In this document: positions 9,400 through 20,939 of the stretch, piece by piece | Numbering within the stretch: position 1 is the stretch's first letter | Layout: every line of letters begins with the position of its first letter | From: Ceratopteris richardii | Lineage: Eukaryota > Streptophyta > Polypodiopsida > Polypodiales > Pteridaceae | Assembly (NCBI GenBank): GCA_020310875.1 | Contig: CM035412.1 | Coordinates: forward strand, 132,623,374-132,687,373 | Reading direction: 5' to 3' | DNA: 64,000 nt | Notes under the pieces: generated by a model | Database searches by the model: none | The model's input: only the letters and a program-made list of their open reading frames with translations | Told to the model about the DNA's origin: nothing | Program-made: the position numbers and the translations under genes

Positions 9400-10860
9400 A
9401 GATGTGGTATTTGCTGAAAATTCAGTTTTCCCTCTACTTGAATGCAAAAAAGGCCAACAATTAGCTCACAAGATGTGTTCGATACACTCATGTCTTTGTT
9501 CCAAAATGCTGCGCTTGACTATGGCCATGTAGACCAGCCAACTAAGGTTCAAAGGGCTGAAAAATTCTAGCCAAATAGAGCTGAAAATGTAGAGAATTTC
9601 CAGCCAAACATGGCTAAAAAATTTCAGCAAAAAATTGTCAAAACTGCTAGCAATTTCCAACCACATATGGCTGAACATTTGCGTAAAAATATGGCTGAAA
9701 ATGAGCATGAAATTCAGCCCACGCATGATGTACATGTTGAAGATGTATTACATAATGAACGCATGTCTATCAAGAGTGCACAATCTATGCCAAAGTGGCT
9801 GAAACAAACTTTGCATGACAACAAATTGAGTACACCTTTACTTGGTAGAACAAAATCAAGCTCTCACCATGCATCAAGTAATTTTGTGGATTATGCTCTT
9901 ATTGCTACAACATGTAATGAAGAGCCACTTTCTTTTGAAGATGCATGTGACGATCCACAATGGATGAGTGTTATGCAATCAAAAATGGATTCCATACATA
10001 GGAATGGTACTTGGGAGTTATGTGAATTGCCAAAAGGAAAGAATGCCATTGGTACAAAGTGGGTTTATAAGATTAAGAGAAAATATGATGGTTTCATTGA
10101 TCACTACAAAGCTAGATTGGTTGTCAAAGGATATGCACAACAATATGGCATTGACTATGAGGAAACTTTTGCACCTACTTCACGCATGACTACCATTCGT
10201 ACCGTGGGTGCATTGGTTGCCCATTGAGGTTGGAAAGTGCATCAATTGGACATAAAAACAGCCTTCTTGAATGGTGATTTGCAAGAAGAGTTTTATGTGA
10301 AGCAACCTCCTGGATTTTCTATGAAAGGGAAAAAGCATATGGTTTGTCGCTTGCATAAAGCCTTGTATAGTCTCAAGCAAGCTCCACATGCATGGTATGA
10401 CAAAATCCATAAGCAGTTGATTGCTTTTGGCTTCACATGTAGTCCGATTGAAAACACACTCTACGTACACAAAAATGGGGCTGATCTTATAGTGCTTGTT
10501 CTTTATGTCGATGACATACTCTTGACTGGGTCATGTGATGCAAAACTTGACATTCTTATGGCTAATTTGCAACATACTTTTGATGTCACTTATCTTGGTC
10601 TTTTGAGCTACTATCTTGGCATCCAGTTTGTATCCGTTGAGGGGGGAATTGTTATGCATCAAGCAAAGTATGTTGAAAAACTACTTCAACGTTTTGACTT
10701 TGAGGATTGCAAGCCAGTTTCCACACCAGTTGAGACAGGGTTCAGGTTCTCAGTTGAGGATTCCAGTGATGCATTTGACACTTCTCTTTATCAACAAGCT
10801 GTGGGATGTCTTATATATGCATGCAACACAAGGCCGGATATACAGTATGCAGTTTCCTAG
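9400..10860 (+). pseudogene. pol: Copia-C pol, linker and reverse transcriptase
   Basis: The linker (9400-9890) carries degenerate repeats of an NFQPxMAE-like peptide. RT begins near 9900 (FEDACDDPQWMSVMQSKMDS, WELCELPKGKNAIGTKWVYK). A TGA at 10225 sits inside GALVAH*GWKVHQLDIKTAF and a TAG at 10858 near the domain end. YVDDILLTGS (about 10507) keeps the catalytic YVDD. The damage here is mainly a few stops, less than in Gypsy-B. Confidence 0.88.
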
Positions 10861-11453
10861 TTGAGTCGATTCATGCATAGCGTTGGCACTAAGCATTGGC
10901 AAGTGATGAAACATGTGTTTAGATATCTTCGAGGCACTTTGAGATTAGGTCTCTTTTATGGTAGAGATATTTGCCATGCTTGCATGCTTTTACAGATAAT
11001 GATTGGGCTGGTTGTCATGATACTCCCATGTCCACTAGTGGTAATTGCTTTTTCCTCAGAGACTCATGCATATCTTGGTTGAGTGAGAAGCAACCTACAA
11101 TGATGACATCGAGTTGTGAAGCTGAGTAGAGGGCAGTTTTCACAGCTACAGTGGAGTGTATATGGCTAAGACGCCTATTGATGGATCTTTGCATGGAGAT
11201 TGATGCTAGTAGGCATATTCTCACTGATAGTCAGAGTTCTTTTGTTGTTGCACGAAACCCAGTGTTTCATGCATGGACCAAACATATTGAGGTGCATTAT
11301 CACTATGTGAGAGAGCACCTTCATGCAAGAGATATTGATTTGGTATATGTGCCTACACAAGATAATGTGGCAGACATATTCACCAAAGCTCTTCCACGGG
11401 AAAAGTTTGAAGCTTTTTGCAAAGCTTTAGGCTTATTACCTTGTGGAGGCTGA
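10861..11453 (+). pseudogene. pol: Copia-C pol, RNase H
   Basis: Motifs in order: KHVFRYLRGTLRLGLFYG, then a shifted stretch around the first catalytic Asp (10980-11090), SCEAE followed by a stop (about 11125), LTDSQSSFVVARNPVFHA, HYHYVREHLHARDID, and NVADIFTKALPREKFEAF. The protein ends at 11453, about 40 bases before the PPT. Two frames are needed to read it. Confidence 0.85.
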
Positions 11454-11489
11454 TCTGTCACTCCCTATATGTGTTCACATCATTCGCTC

Positions 11490-11499
11490 CAAGGGGGTT
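11490..11499 (+). other. polypurine tract of Copia-C
   Basis: CAAGGGGG just before the LTR start TGTTACAC at 11500. It sets the 3' LTR start of the + half. Confidence 0.75.
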
Positions 11500-11791
11500 T
11501 GTTACACTTATGTGTTCCTCGAGTAGCTTTGATGTGAACCTTTTCCCTATACATGGGCACGTTTTACTCTAGTGTTGGCTAGAGGTTTTTTCCCCATGTT
11601 ACCACATACTTGATACTCTCATATGTGGTGGTACTTTGTACTTAGGGATATTATTCAGATCTTACTTCAGTTCAGTTCATCATCAATAGAGAGAGCTATT
11701 GCAGCCATCGTCTTCTCCGTGTGTCTTGCTACGTTTGTGCTCCTTGTGTGTGCTTCTCGTGTGTCTCTCGCACTTCTACACACACCCAACA
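11500..11791 (+). repeat. 3' LTR of Copia-C, 292 bp
   Basis: TGTTACACTTATG ... CACACCCAACA, followed by AAACG (11792-11796), the right target duplication. Related copies lie at 8139-8381 (-), 4065-4195 (-, end only) and 23044-23312 (+). Confidence 0.9.
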
Positions 11792-11796
11792 AAACG

Positions 11797-12180
11797 ATCT
11801 TACTAACATGCATACATTGCAAGGTTTTTTCACCAAATAAAGTATTCTGTGATTTTCAATAAAGAACTCAAACTTGTTTGCAACCAAATAGTGTCAAAAT
11901 TTCTTAAATGCATAGATCATTCCTAATCCATCTCTTTTGGTGGTAGTGTAATTTCTTTCTTCTGTGTTCAACTACCTGCTTGCATATGCTATGTGAAGGT
12001 CTATGTTTCTTTCAGCTATCAGTTGTGCTAGCATGCATCCAATCACAAAATTGGAAGAATATGCATGAACATGGAATGTCCTATTCAAGTCTGGCATTGC
12101 CAAAATAGGGGCTAAGCACAAATGTCATTTCAGCTCTATGAAATATTTCCCACACCTATCATTCCACTCGAAGTTAAAGG
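11797..12180 (-). pseudogene. pol: Gypsy-B pol, RNase H
   Basis: On the - strand, HVHAYSSNFVIGCMLAQL (about 12020-12075) matches the first RNase H block of the + copy (HVHVDASNFCYRICV, about 29600), with the catalytic Asp changed. It continues ERNIDLHIAYASR and NKFEFFIENHRILYLVKK and runs into the Copia-C insertion at 11796; the remainder is below 4059. Frame changes are frequent. Confidence 0.75.
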
Positions 12181-12960
12181 TTGTCTAGAGGTTTTGCAAT
12201 GATAATGTACATGTAGATAAAATGGCGGTACCATCCACAGTCACCCAGAAAATCTTGTACTTCCTTGACTATCTTGGATCTTAATAACTCTGCTATCACT
12301 CTCAAATTTTCTTCATCCATCGATATTTCATTCTTTGACACAATATGACCTAAAATGTTGCCTTGTCTGACCATGAAAACACATTTGTTTGGGTTCAAGC
12401 ACACTTGATATTCGCTACATTTGTCAAAGATTTTCTTTAGCTTTGGTATGTGATTTTCTGTTATGTGGGAATGAGTGGAAAAATCATCTGCATAGACTTC
12501 TAGGTTCTTCCTCAAGAAGTCCTAAAACACACAAAACATGAGTCTTTAGAATGTAGTAGGTGTATTGGGGAGCCCAAATGGAAACATGGAAAATGCAAAG
12601 GTGTCCCATTTTTTGGAAACTTCCATCTTATGTTGATTCTCTAGGGCAATGGCTACCTGATTGTAACCTAACAATCCATCAAGGAATCTATAAACTTCCT
12701 TAACCACTACTTTCTCCAAAAGATGTTCAATGTTTGGAAGCGGATAACTATCTTGAGTAAATCTCTTCAAGTTAATGCATTCATGCAACTTTCCATGTTC
12801 CTTGGGCACAACAACAATTGGGAATACCCATTCTATTCTTTAGTTTTAGCCTCTAACCAGTATAGGTACTCTTCTTCTCAGGTGCAAAAAGGATGGTTTA
12901 TGTATCTTTGAGTATATCTACACTAGGATCACATTCCTCGATGATGGTCTCACACAGGAA
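12174..12960 (-). pseudogene. pol: Gypsy-B pol, reverse transcriptase
   Basis: Two frames. 12809-12546 reads CINLKRFTQDSYPLPNIEHL and FLDGLLGYNQVAIA, then FAFSMFPFGLPNTPTTF. 12515-12174 reads LEVYADDFSTHS (catalytic YxDD, here YADD), LNPNKCVFMV, GNILGHIVS, VQDFLGDCGWYRHFI. These are the standard fingers, palm and connection blocks of a gypsy RT. The two frames are offset around 12530. Confidence 0.88.
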
Positions 12961-13870
12961 AACTGAAATTTCATAACCATCTTCATCACCATGGGAGGCC
13001 GATTGTTCTTCATTCATAGCTATGTCCATTGTTGCTAAGATATCTACCTAACCATGGGGTTCAAATTCTTCATCTCGAAAGATTGTAGGCACATAGGCTA
13101 GATCTTCAAGTGATCTCATCTTTTTGGTCGAACCTATGTTTCTAGCTTCCTATCGCTTTTCCTTTGTTGTTGCAACTTTACGCATCCATAAATTCATATC
13201 CTCATGCATCCAAGAAGAATTGATCCTATGGAGTGCATTGATTTAGTCTCTTCTAATGTTCTATGGATAGTATTCTGTTGTAGGGCAGTTACATCTCTAT
13301 GAGAATAGTCTTCGAGATTGACGTTGTTAGTTACCCCTCAATGCTCTAAGTACAAGAAATTGGTTCCCCAAACAACACTATTTGAAATAGTCTCATGAAT
13401 GGCCTACCCAAAATTATTTCATAAACATGGTTCTTTCCAAACTCATACATACCAGAGGTGCGCTCAAACTCTACACCACAAGTACTGAGAGGGATTCCTT
13501 CTAGAAATCCTAGTGGCTTCTCTATATGTACTTCTTCCATTTGTAGCTTCATTCGTGTGGGTCTTAAATTAATTTATCTCCATGGTTCCATAGGTAAGTG
13601 GTGGCAATGGTGACTCTTGCTCCTAATCTAACATTCCCTTCTTGTGTATTCTTGATATGTGATAGTCAGATAAGTATTTCCATATTCTCCTTTGCCCATA
13701 TCTCCTATCTTATCTATGGGTATTTCTAGCACTTTCCTTTGCAATCCTACTTGATAGTGGGAATGAGCAACTTTTGGCAGATGGTTTGCTATATGCTTCC
13801 ACAATTGGGTTTGATTTTTATTAGTTCTTCTAAAGTGAGATGACACTGCACTTTAGTGTTCTTAATTAAT
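12961..13870 (-). pseudogene. Gypsy-B protease region and PR-RT linker
   Basis: 13552-13346 reads MKLQMEEVHIEKPLGFLEGI, then YEFGKNHVYEIILGRPFMRL. The pattern hhLGRPFM is the C-terminal block of retropepsins in plant gypsy elements. The linker below it (about 13040-12955, MDIAMNEEQSASHGDEDGYE, IIEECDPSVD) has a clear counterpart in the + copy at about 28300-28420. The active-site DTG triad is not readable. 13846-13628 is a further open piece of the same protein. Confidence 0.65.
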
Positions 13871-16800
13871 TCAGTGTTCCTAGGTAGAATAGATTGGTCA
13901 TTTTTTATCAACCCTATGGGAGCTCTCAAATGAATGGACTTTGATTCCAAGGGCCTATGAAATGAGACAATCCCTATAAGGAATTGGATTCCACGACTAA
14001 TCGTTCACTTGGTTGTACATCTTCTTGCTCTCAATAGATAGAGGGCATGTCTTGAGGGAATTGGTCATGATTAACATCTATTTATTGGTTTGAAGGAGGA
14101 TCATCTTTCTCCTTGGCCCATTTCTCCTCTTTTATTTCTCTCAAGAACTCCTCATCGTACTTGTTTGTAAAGGAAGGAAATCCATCAGTAGTAGATTTAG
14201 GAACAAAATCTTCCTTGGGAGGTCATCTTTTTCTCTCACTTCCACCATCTTGAGTGTCTGGCGTTGCTAAAGCTTTAGATTTAGACAACAATTTCTCTAA
14301 TCTCTCCAATACCTCTCAAAGTGTAGTTCAAACTTTGTTGTGTTTGTCTAATTGAAAACAAGGCTTGCATCTAACATGGCCTCAAAAAATTCTATAATCT
14401 TTGCATAAAGCTTTCTCCTCTCAATCTCTAAGTATGCTCGAGGATAAAATTTATCCAACTTAGCTACATTTGACCCTTCTTGAAGTCGAGCCTAGTAGGC
14501 TTTGAGCATCATGTCCAAGCCTTGTAGAGTAGGATCTACTAAAACTGCTCTTGCTCTGCATTGTGGTGGGATGGATGGTCAGGCATGAAGCCGTGGTTTT
14601 ATTGGTGGAAGTGTCTCAGAGGGAATTTGAGATGAGATTTCTATGATTTTTTTTGTTTCTTTGAGGCTCTTTTCTAGTTCGCTCAATTTTCTAGCCCATT
14701 GTGTCTTCATCCTTTCATGTCTATCCTTCCAAGATTTTGTTCTCTTCTTGCCAATACTTTCGGGGTCACTATGCTTTGATTTTCTTTTGTAATCTATATC
14801 TAGAGTCTTCTATATATCCTATGCTCTAGTGACTACTTGTATAGGGGAAATGTTGGTCCCACTTCCATTGGGCCCTACTACCAAGACAATTACATTAATT
14901 GGGATGATCTTTTGAGTGTTAGCTAGATTCTTAGGACAATTGCTTAGGAGATGTTCCTTTCCATGATCAGGATAAAAACCTTGGATCACTATGGATTGAG
15001 ATTTCCCTAATGGAGGAAGTGGACACTCACAAATAAAGTGATCTCCTTGAAATCTATAGCATGCTCCTTTAGGTCCTTGAGGCCTATATTGTCTCGATTG
15101 AAGTCAATGTCTGGAGTTTGGGTGTACATCATCTGAGGGTAATCCAACTCCCAACTAGCTCCATCAACTCTATGTCATGGGGATAAACCTCATTATGCTT
15201 GGATGATTCACTATAATAAGCCGATGATCTTTCTCCATGTGTTGAATCAAAACTTTGAGCATTAGGATCACTTTCTGAGATCAATTGAGAAGTTAGCACT
15301 AATGCCCTGTTTAGGTTATCTTTTGCCATTTCATATTTGACTGATATCACATTGGCATGGGGAAGTGGTTGTTGTCCTAGAAGTGGTTGAGATCTTGGTT
15401 GTGCCTGATAATGAGGTTTGAAATATTGTTGTGGCCTATAGTAAGGCTTTTGTTGGTACTAGTTTTGATATTTACTTGGATGTTTATTATAAGGACGACC
15501 ACGAGCCATATGGTTCGTGTATTTCCTCTCAATTAAGCAGTATTTGGGAGTTTGGTTTCCTAGGCTTTGAGTTTCCATCAGACACACATTAGCTGTGTGA
15601 TCACCTCCACAAGTGTAGCAACTTCTTACCATTATCACTCTTTGAGCCTATCTATTTTGGACTCCTAACTTCCATGCTACTTGTTCAACCAGCCCATCTA
15701 TTGACATCGTGGTTTGGATGTGATGCTAGTAGGATAATCAAAATCCTTGTAGAGTTTAGAGAGTTTTAGTTCATCACCCAAATTATCCTCATCTATTGAC
15801 GTCATGGTTTGGATGTGATGCTAGGCTATGTGGCTCCTTCAAATAGGCATACGACCTTAGTTTTCTGCTCAACAGACCATCTAAAACCAAGGAAACATGT
15901 TTACCTTGAGTAGCTAACTCTCAAATTCGGAATTTATTGATATATTTTTTGAACCAGAAAATTCCTACTCTAACAGTTTCTTGAGGTGTTTCTTTGAATC
16001 TATGGATCAATGAGGAAGTATTTTTTTTTTATTTTGCTCTTAGAGAATTTTGTAATGAACATCTCTATCAATTGTGAGATGTTCCTGAATTGACCTAGAT
16101 GTTATGGTTGTAACCATGTTAGGGCTACATTTTTTAGGCTAAGCCCAAACGCCTCATGTTGAGTGAACAAATCCTCGACCTATTTTACTGCCAATACTTG
16201 CTTGAATTTGGCTATGTGATCATATGGATCTCTTGTGCCATCAAAGTAGTTCCTCAAGGTATTCACTAGCTAGGTAGGTCTCAAGATTTGAGAGTGCTCT
16301 ATTGGTCTCGGTAGAGGAAATTCATTAGTTATTCTTTGGTTCGTATGTCCTCTAACCCTTCCGTGTCCCATTGTATCTATTTCTAGTCCAAATATTTCTT
16401 TTCCTATAGTGTGCACAAAGCTCACTTCAGGTCATTCCTTAGATTTCTCTTTCTGTGCTCCTAGGACATTAGAAGATTCTAATGCATTCTAACTATAAGG
16501 TTTAGTAGACTTGTGCGAGGGGAAAATATGTTCACCCTTCCAAGTGTATGCATGTCTACTATATTCTATAACCACATGCATCCTCTTTGAAGTGTTCTCT
16601 AAGTAAATTATCTTTCTTGGAACATCAAGATCTTTGAACTCGTATATGACAATCTCCTCTACATCAGTAGGCTTATCAGGTTTAAATCTCCAAAATGCCT
16701 CATCAATTTCCCTATCAACAAAGATCTCTATGCTTGTGTTATCTTGAGGAATTCATTCTAGTGTGAGGATCCTAGAAATACTGATTTAGGAGTTCTAGGT

Positions 16801-17280
16801 TCTCTCTCTTTGTTCTCATCATCCAAATCTCCTATCTCAAACTCAGGTATAACTGATCCAAATTCATATATCCTAGGAATTAAGTTGGTAACCACATACC
16901 TGGTTCCTTGATTATCTATGTAGGAACCATCTTCAAATTCAACAAGAAGGTGATTAATTCCAAAGGGTTGCTCAGGATTTCTCAGTTGGACCACTGATAT
17001 TCTTAACCCATCCTCATAGATTCGAGCACCTAAGTGGTTGGTCCTAATACATACGAGTTGAGTCTTATATGGACCTTCTAAGGTCTCTAGGTATGCTCAC
17101 CTAGAATTTCTTGTAGGTCTCTCCATGCTGAAGTAGATCTCTAAATCACTAGTATCAAATTTCACTATGTAAGGGTAATCACTCACTTGCTCTCTTCAGA
17201 TGACCTAAGGCTTTATCGATCAACTTTTCCTATGTGTCTACCTGATCTATGATTTTATTAATTTTAGTACTTACCTAAAA
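13871..17280 (-). pseudogene. gag: Gypsy-B gag, heavily decayed
   Basis: Recognisable pieces on the - strand: an N-terminal block at 16994-16758 (NHLLVEFEDGSYIDNQGTRY ... RIYEFGSVIPEFEIGDLDDE); the retrotransposon gag core start near 16245 (DGTRDPYDHIAKFKQVLAVK); a zinc knuckle CYTCGGDHTANVC at 15620-15582 (CX2CX3HX4C); and a basic coiled stretch near 14760-14640 (SWKDRHERMKTQWARKLSEL) also found in the second copy. Stops and shifts occur every few dozen codons. A roughly 100-bp partial duplication containing GGTTTGGATGTGATGCTAG lies at 15694-15826. Confidence 0.7.
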
Positions 17281-17751
17281 TCTAGAGTACAACCACATGG
17301 TAGGGTTTTTTATTTCTCAATTACTTTTTCTTTTTAATTTCCATTGGTGTGAATTCTTATATTTATAATCATGTCGCCAAGAAGACTCTTTGTTTGTTGA
17401 TACTTTTCATTTGATAGCTTGTTTAGATTCTTTTCTTTAGATTTTTTGCACTTTACCCACTTATCTCTTGGACTTTTTTAGCTCCTATTGTTGCCCTAAT
17501 TAGTCAATATCACATATGTGCACTTAGCCTAAGCTAGAATTGATTGAGGGGGTTGAGAGATTTTCCAACCCCAAATCTCACACTTTGAAATGGCTCTAGG
17601 AACTCAAGATGTTCTCCCAAGCTCTATTCTCAAATCATACCTTGGATTGCTACTCAATTAAATCCAAAAACCCTAAAAAACCCACTCAATTAGCCTCAAA
17701 AATAGGCCCAAAACATATTTTTATTTTGCAAATAAAAACATCCAAATTCTT
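17281..17751. other. gypsy leader sequence without recognisable genes
   Basis: AT-rich DNA between the gag N-terminus and the palindrome array. I see no coding motif. The reading frame 17609-17920 is chance: half of it is the palindrome array. Confidence 0.4.
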
Positions 17752-18179
17752 CTCTATCGTGATAGATGTTGTCTATCACGATATAGGGCTCTCTCGTGCA
17801 TTCTTGCCTCTCGCAATAGATGGTGTCTACCACATTAGATGGTTCTATTGTCTATCATGGATTTCAGTCTATCATGATCGATGGTATTTCTATCATGATA
17901 GATGGTGTCTATCACGATAGATGGGTCTAGTGTCTATCGTTTCTCGTGGGGCTTGTCTACCACAATAGATGATTTCTATCATGATAGATGATGTCTTTCA
18001 TCTATCATATTTTTGATCTATTGTGATAGATGGTATCTATCATGATACATGGCCTCTATCATGGGTTTTGGTCTATCACGATAGACAATGTCTATGGTGA
18101 TAAATGGGTCTATGGTGATAGATGGGTATCTATCATGATTTCTCTCTATCGCGATAGATGGCTTCTATTGTGATAGACT
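17752..18179. repeat. palindrome-rich array, core TCTATCATGATAGA
   Basis: At least ten imperfect copies of a 14-base palindrome (TCTATCATGATAGA, variants with centre GT, AC, GC) every 20 to 40 bases, mostly followed by TGG or TGT. Examples: 17754, 17889, 17909, 17975, 18015, 18036, 18071, 18147. Not an exact tandem repeat: spacer lengths vary while the dyad symmetry is kept. It lies between B's gag and its candidate PBS, so in the 5' leader of that element. A related array is at 23640-24060. Confidence 0.85.
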
Positions 18180-18254
18180 GAAAAAATGGGAATTTTCAAG
18201 ATGCAAGTAGTGTTTTGGGATGCTCATAGGGAGTTTTCTATTGTGCATATGATA

Positions 18255-18443
18255 TGAAGGGATTTGGTGTGCAAGAACAAGAGGCGGAAGGAGGAGATGG
18301 AGGGAGAGAGAAGAGAGGAGAGACGCGCAGACATGCGTGGGAGCCTCGAAACCCACATAATGAACTCTCTTGAGGCAATGCTCTATATATGATGTATATA
18401 TATGAATATGGGGTAAGGTCACATGACCCTTACATCCCCAACA
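18255..18443 (-). repeat. 3' LTR of Copia-D
   Basis: On the - strand TGTTGGGGATG ... CCCTTCA, 189 bp. Contains TA-rich TATATATG stretches that could serve as TATA boxes. The PPT lies at 18444-18456. Confidence 0.85.
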
Positions 18444-18552
18444 ATCTCCCACTTAAGGGTCAATGTGACCATAAGTGGAAAAACATATACAAAGAATGAT
18501 GTAGGACTATACAATAATGTAGAGGAAGAGTCCGGATCTCAACCCATACGGA

Positions 18553-19032
18553 TCAGCCTACACCAACTGCCTCAAACAAGGTGTATCCATGCACCTCAAA
18601 CTGCTCTAGACTCATATCGACAAGAGTCGAGCTCACATATGACTGATGCAAGAACTGACGAAGTTCCTGCAAAGCTCCCACTCGCTCTATGCCTATGTCA
18701 ATCATCGAACGACTGACAACTCCAAGTGCAAATGCTCCAATAGCAACTGCAATGTCTGGTCTCGAGCATAATAACTCGTACATTAGACTCCCGAATACTG
18801 ACGAAACATGTGCTATCCTGGCTAACCTAAGTATGTCAGCCATGCCTGTATCCAAGGCATCCAAAGCACCATTGTCAAGACCAATATGTCCTGACATATC
18901 TGTTGTCACAAGGCCTCTATGCATCTCTATGCACATACATGTGTAACCCTGCACGAACCAATGTATGCCACATCTGAGCTTTCCATCTTGAAAAGTCAGT
19001 CCCATCGAATCGAGAAGACACCATGCTGGCAA
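18553..19032 (-). pseudogene. Copia-D RT/RNase H remnant
   Basis: A 159-codon - strand frame. Residues about 75-120 read SSVFGSLMYELLCSRPDIAV followed by a GVVSRSM block, the copia RT to RNase H connection (family pattern VGSLMYxMxxTRPDIAxAV...VVSRFM). The AIG/GVVSRS part appears expanded by a small duplication. The N-terminal 70 residues and the C-terminus are not recognisable, and the catalytic RNase H residues are absent. It documents descent from a coding copia element; no activity is expected. Confidence 0.6.
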
Positions 19033-20737
19033 TCCAAGACTAGCAATGTAACAAGAGACTCGAACAATACTCTATCCTCAATAGGATCACACATGCATAT
19101 CCATATGCATAACTCACATCACATATGTCTCTGTGGAGAAGAAAACCATGTGAACCACCTGTCATATAACCATGCATCTAGCATGCACATAAAACCATGA
19201 GCATAAGCTTGCTCACCAAGTCTCCAAAGTGACCAAATAGATGTGAAAGAATCCTGGGAAAATTTCGGCAGAGTATCGCTGTAAACTGAGCAATCAAACA
19301 AGATAACCAATAGCAAAAGAACAATGAGTAATCTGTCACCACCTGTCACTGAACTAATAAAAAGATAATGGCACCTACATGTGCCAAAAAACTAATGGCA
19401 ATATACGCTAATACAATGGTGATGCACCTCCCACTCAATAATGAATCCTCCAAGATGGTCCAACCTATCACAAATAACCTATGACCAAGTCCAAATGAAT
19501 GGAGATAATCAATGATCCAAAGCTATCACACAAGCTTCAAGATCCACTAGAGCTCCTTTCTAGCATAAAAGCTATCAAAATTTCGACAGCATCTCCTCTG
19601 TAAAATGGACTCTAGAACCAAAATAACCATGCAGGAATCACCATCCACATATGCCAAGAATCACACTGGCAAATAAATATCAATCAATGACCAAATGCTA
19701 ATAACGGTAACAAAACCAATGTGTAATTGAGGCTCCAATCTGGATAATGTACCTGCAAAGAAAACAAAGATACAAGTACCAACCAAGATCCACAATCAAC
19801 TCTCATAAAAGTATGTGCAATCGGAAAGTAAATCCGTAACCAAGTGGCATAAGCAAGATATAGACCACAATGCCACTATACATCCATGATCAAACTCATG
19901 ATGACATAAACCTCAAAGAAGAGTATACCACAATGTCATCTTACATGCCAAACACGTGACAAGATCATGCTCTACTCTCATATGGAGGAGCTACCACAAT
20001 GATCATACATGTACAATGCCTTCAAGCTCTAAGAATAAGAGCTTGCACACCAAAAATTCTCTCTCGAAGAAGTTCCAAAGCAAATTCAACCTCCAAGTGC
20101 AATTAGGGTTCTTATAGTGAAAATGTGCTGCTCTATATTTTGCTGTTTCAGAGGTGATAACCTCTGAATCTGAACTTTTGCTCTTCAGCAAACGTCAAGA
20201 TCCAACTCTTGGCTACGTAACGAGATAAAGAACACCTCAATCGGGGTACGTAGCTCAAGATATGCATAAAACAAGCACATGCTGTCAATTTCACTATCAC
20301 CTACAACACTGCTACTCTGTATTTTGCAGTTTCGGTGACCTTGCACTGGGAATCGGAATGTGAGTTCTTCTACAAAGTTGTAGCTATCTTTCCAAGCTAC
20401 GAGCAGCAAGCTGAATGATTGCATTCCGAGCTGTAGAATTCAAGTTATGACAAAAAAACCAACCTACTATCCTACTCAATGTAGATTCGCTTTGTACAAC
20501 AGTCTGCGTTTTTCGAATTTTCGGCACTCTAAAAGTCCGAATCAGGTTCTGCACCCTTCTGCGAAGTTCTAGCCCTCTGTGTTAGCTACGCATAGAACTT
20601 TAAAACGCATCAATCCGAGCTTTGTAGTTCATGTTACAGCCAAAATACTGAACTGCTATCAAGAGATGTCGACCTGCACTTTCACCTCTTGTGACCTAAG
20701 CTTCCATTGAAGCTTCTTGCACAACAGCCTTCAGCAT
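19033..20737 (-). other. non-coding interior of Copia-D with repeated leader motif
   Basis: No gene motifs. On the - strand a block (about 20455-20385: TCATAACTTGAATTCTACAG, CTCGGAATGCAAT, then TAGCTTGGAAAGATAGCTAC) recurs in altered form about 180 bases upstream (about 20640-20560: AACATGAACTACAAAGCTCGG then TAGCTA) and also in the LTR of Copia-A (2951-3020). Confidence 0.6.
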
Positions 20738-20749
20738 GCTCTGATACCA
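20738..20749 (-). other. primer-binding site of Copia-D
   Basis: TGGTATCAGAGC on the - strand, one base after the 5' LTR end. Same tRNA as Copia-C, G and J. Confidence 0.88.
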
Positions 20750-20750
20750 A

Positions 20751-20939
20751 TGAAGGTTTTTGGTGTGCAGAGCAAGAAGAGGAAGGAGGAGATGGAGGGA
20801 GAGAGAAAAGAGGAGAGACGCGCGGACATGCGTGGGAGTCTCGAAACCCACATAATGAACTCTCTTGAGGCAATGCTCTATATATGATGTATATATATGA
20901 ATATGGGGGTAAGGTCACATGACCCTTACATCCCCAACA
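20751..20939 (-). repeat. 5' LTR of Copia-D
   Basis: 189 bp, pair of 18255-18443. Differences cluster near the PBS-side end. Confidence 0.85.

Larger units (their letters stand above)
4065..11791. mobile_element. Copia-C: rearranged Ty1/copia composite with inverted 5' half
   Basis: One insertion unit flanked by AAACC/AAACG inside Gypsy-B. Left to right: LTR end fragment (-), PR (-), gag (-, split by a TIR transposon), PBS (-), 5' LTR (-, 8139-8381), then at 8382 a switch to + strand IN, RT, RNase H, PPT and LTR (11500-11791). The - half codes for gag and PR up to ...LISVH; the + half starts at KAGLHVHF, which is the next expected residue block of the same protein. Together the halves hold one element's coding capacity almost without overlap. 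Both outer ends are the U5 end of the LTR (CCCAACA). See the finding on its origin. Confidence 0.85.
18255..20939 (-). mobile_element. Copia-D: short-LTR, mostly non-coding copia derivative, 2685 bp
   Basis: Two direct 189-bp repeats (18255-18443 and 20751-20939, roughly 95 percent identical by eye) bound it. On the - strand the right copy is followed by TTGGTATCAGAGC (PBS) and the left copy is preceded by a purine tract (AAGTGGGAGAT), so it is a - strand LTR element. The interior is 2.3 kb with only a remnant of RT/RNase H. It interrupts the leader of Gypsy-B. CATATGATA (18246-18254) and CATATGATG (20940-20948) flank it, longer than the usual 5 bp. Confidence 0.88.

Noticed and set aside
11623..11862. 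Frame starting MWWYFVLRDIIQ seen in two LTR copies (also 8307-7978)
   Set aside because: Its agreement between copies follows from LTR identity; it runs through the LTR end into unrelated DNA and has no domain.
17752..18179. CRISPR-like array
   Set aside because: The repeats are short, imperfect and unevenly spaced, there are no cas genes, and the DNA is plant nuclear.
18553..18716. + strand frames over the Copia-D remnant
   Set aside because: They are shadows of the - strand RT/RNase H remnant, which has the recognisable motif.
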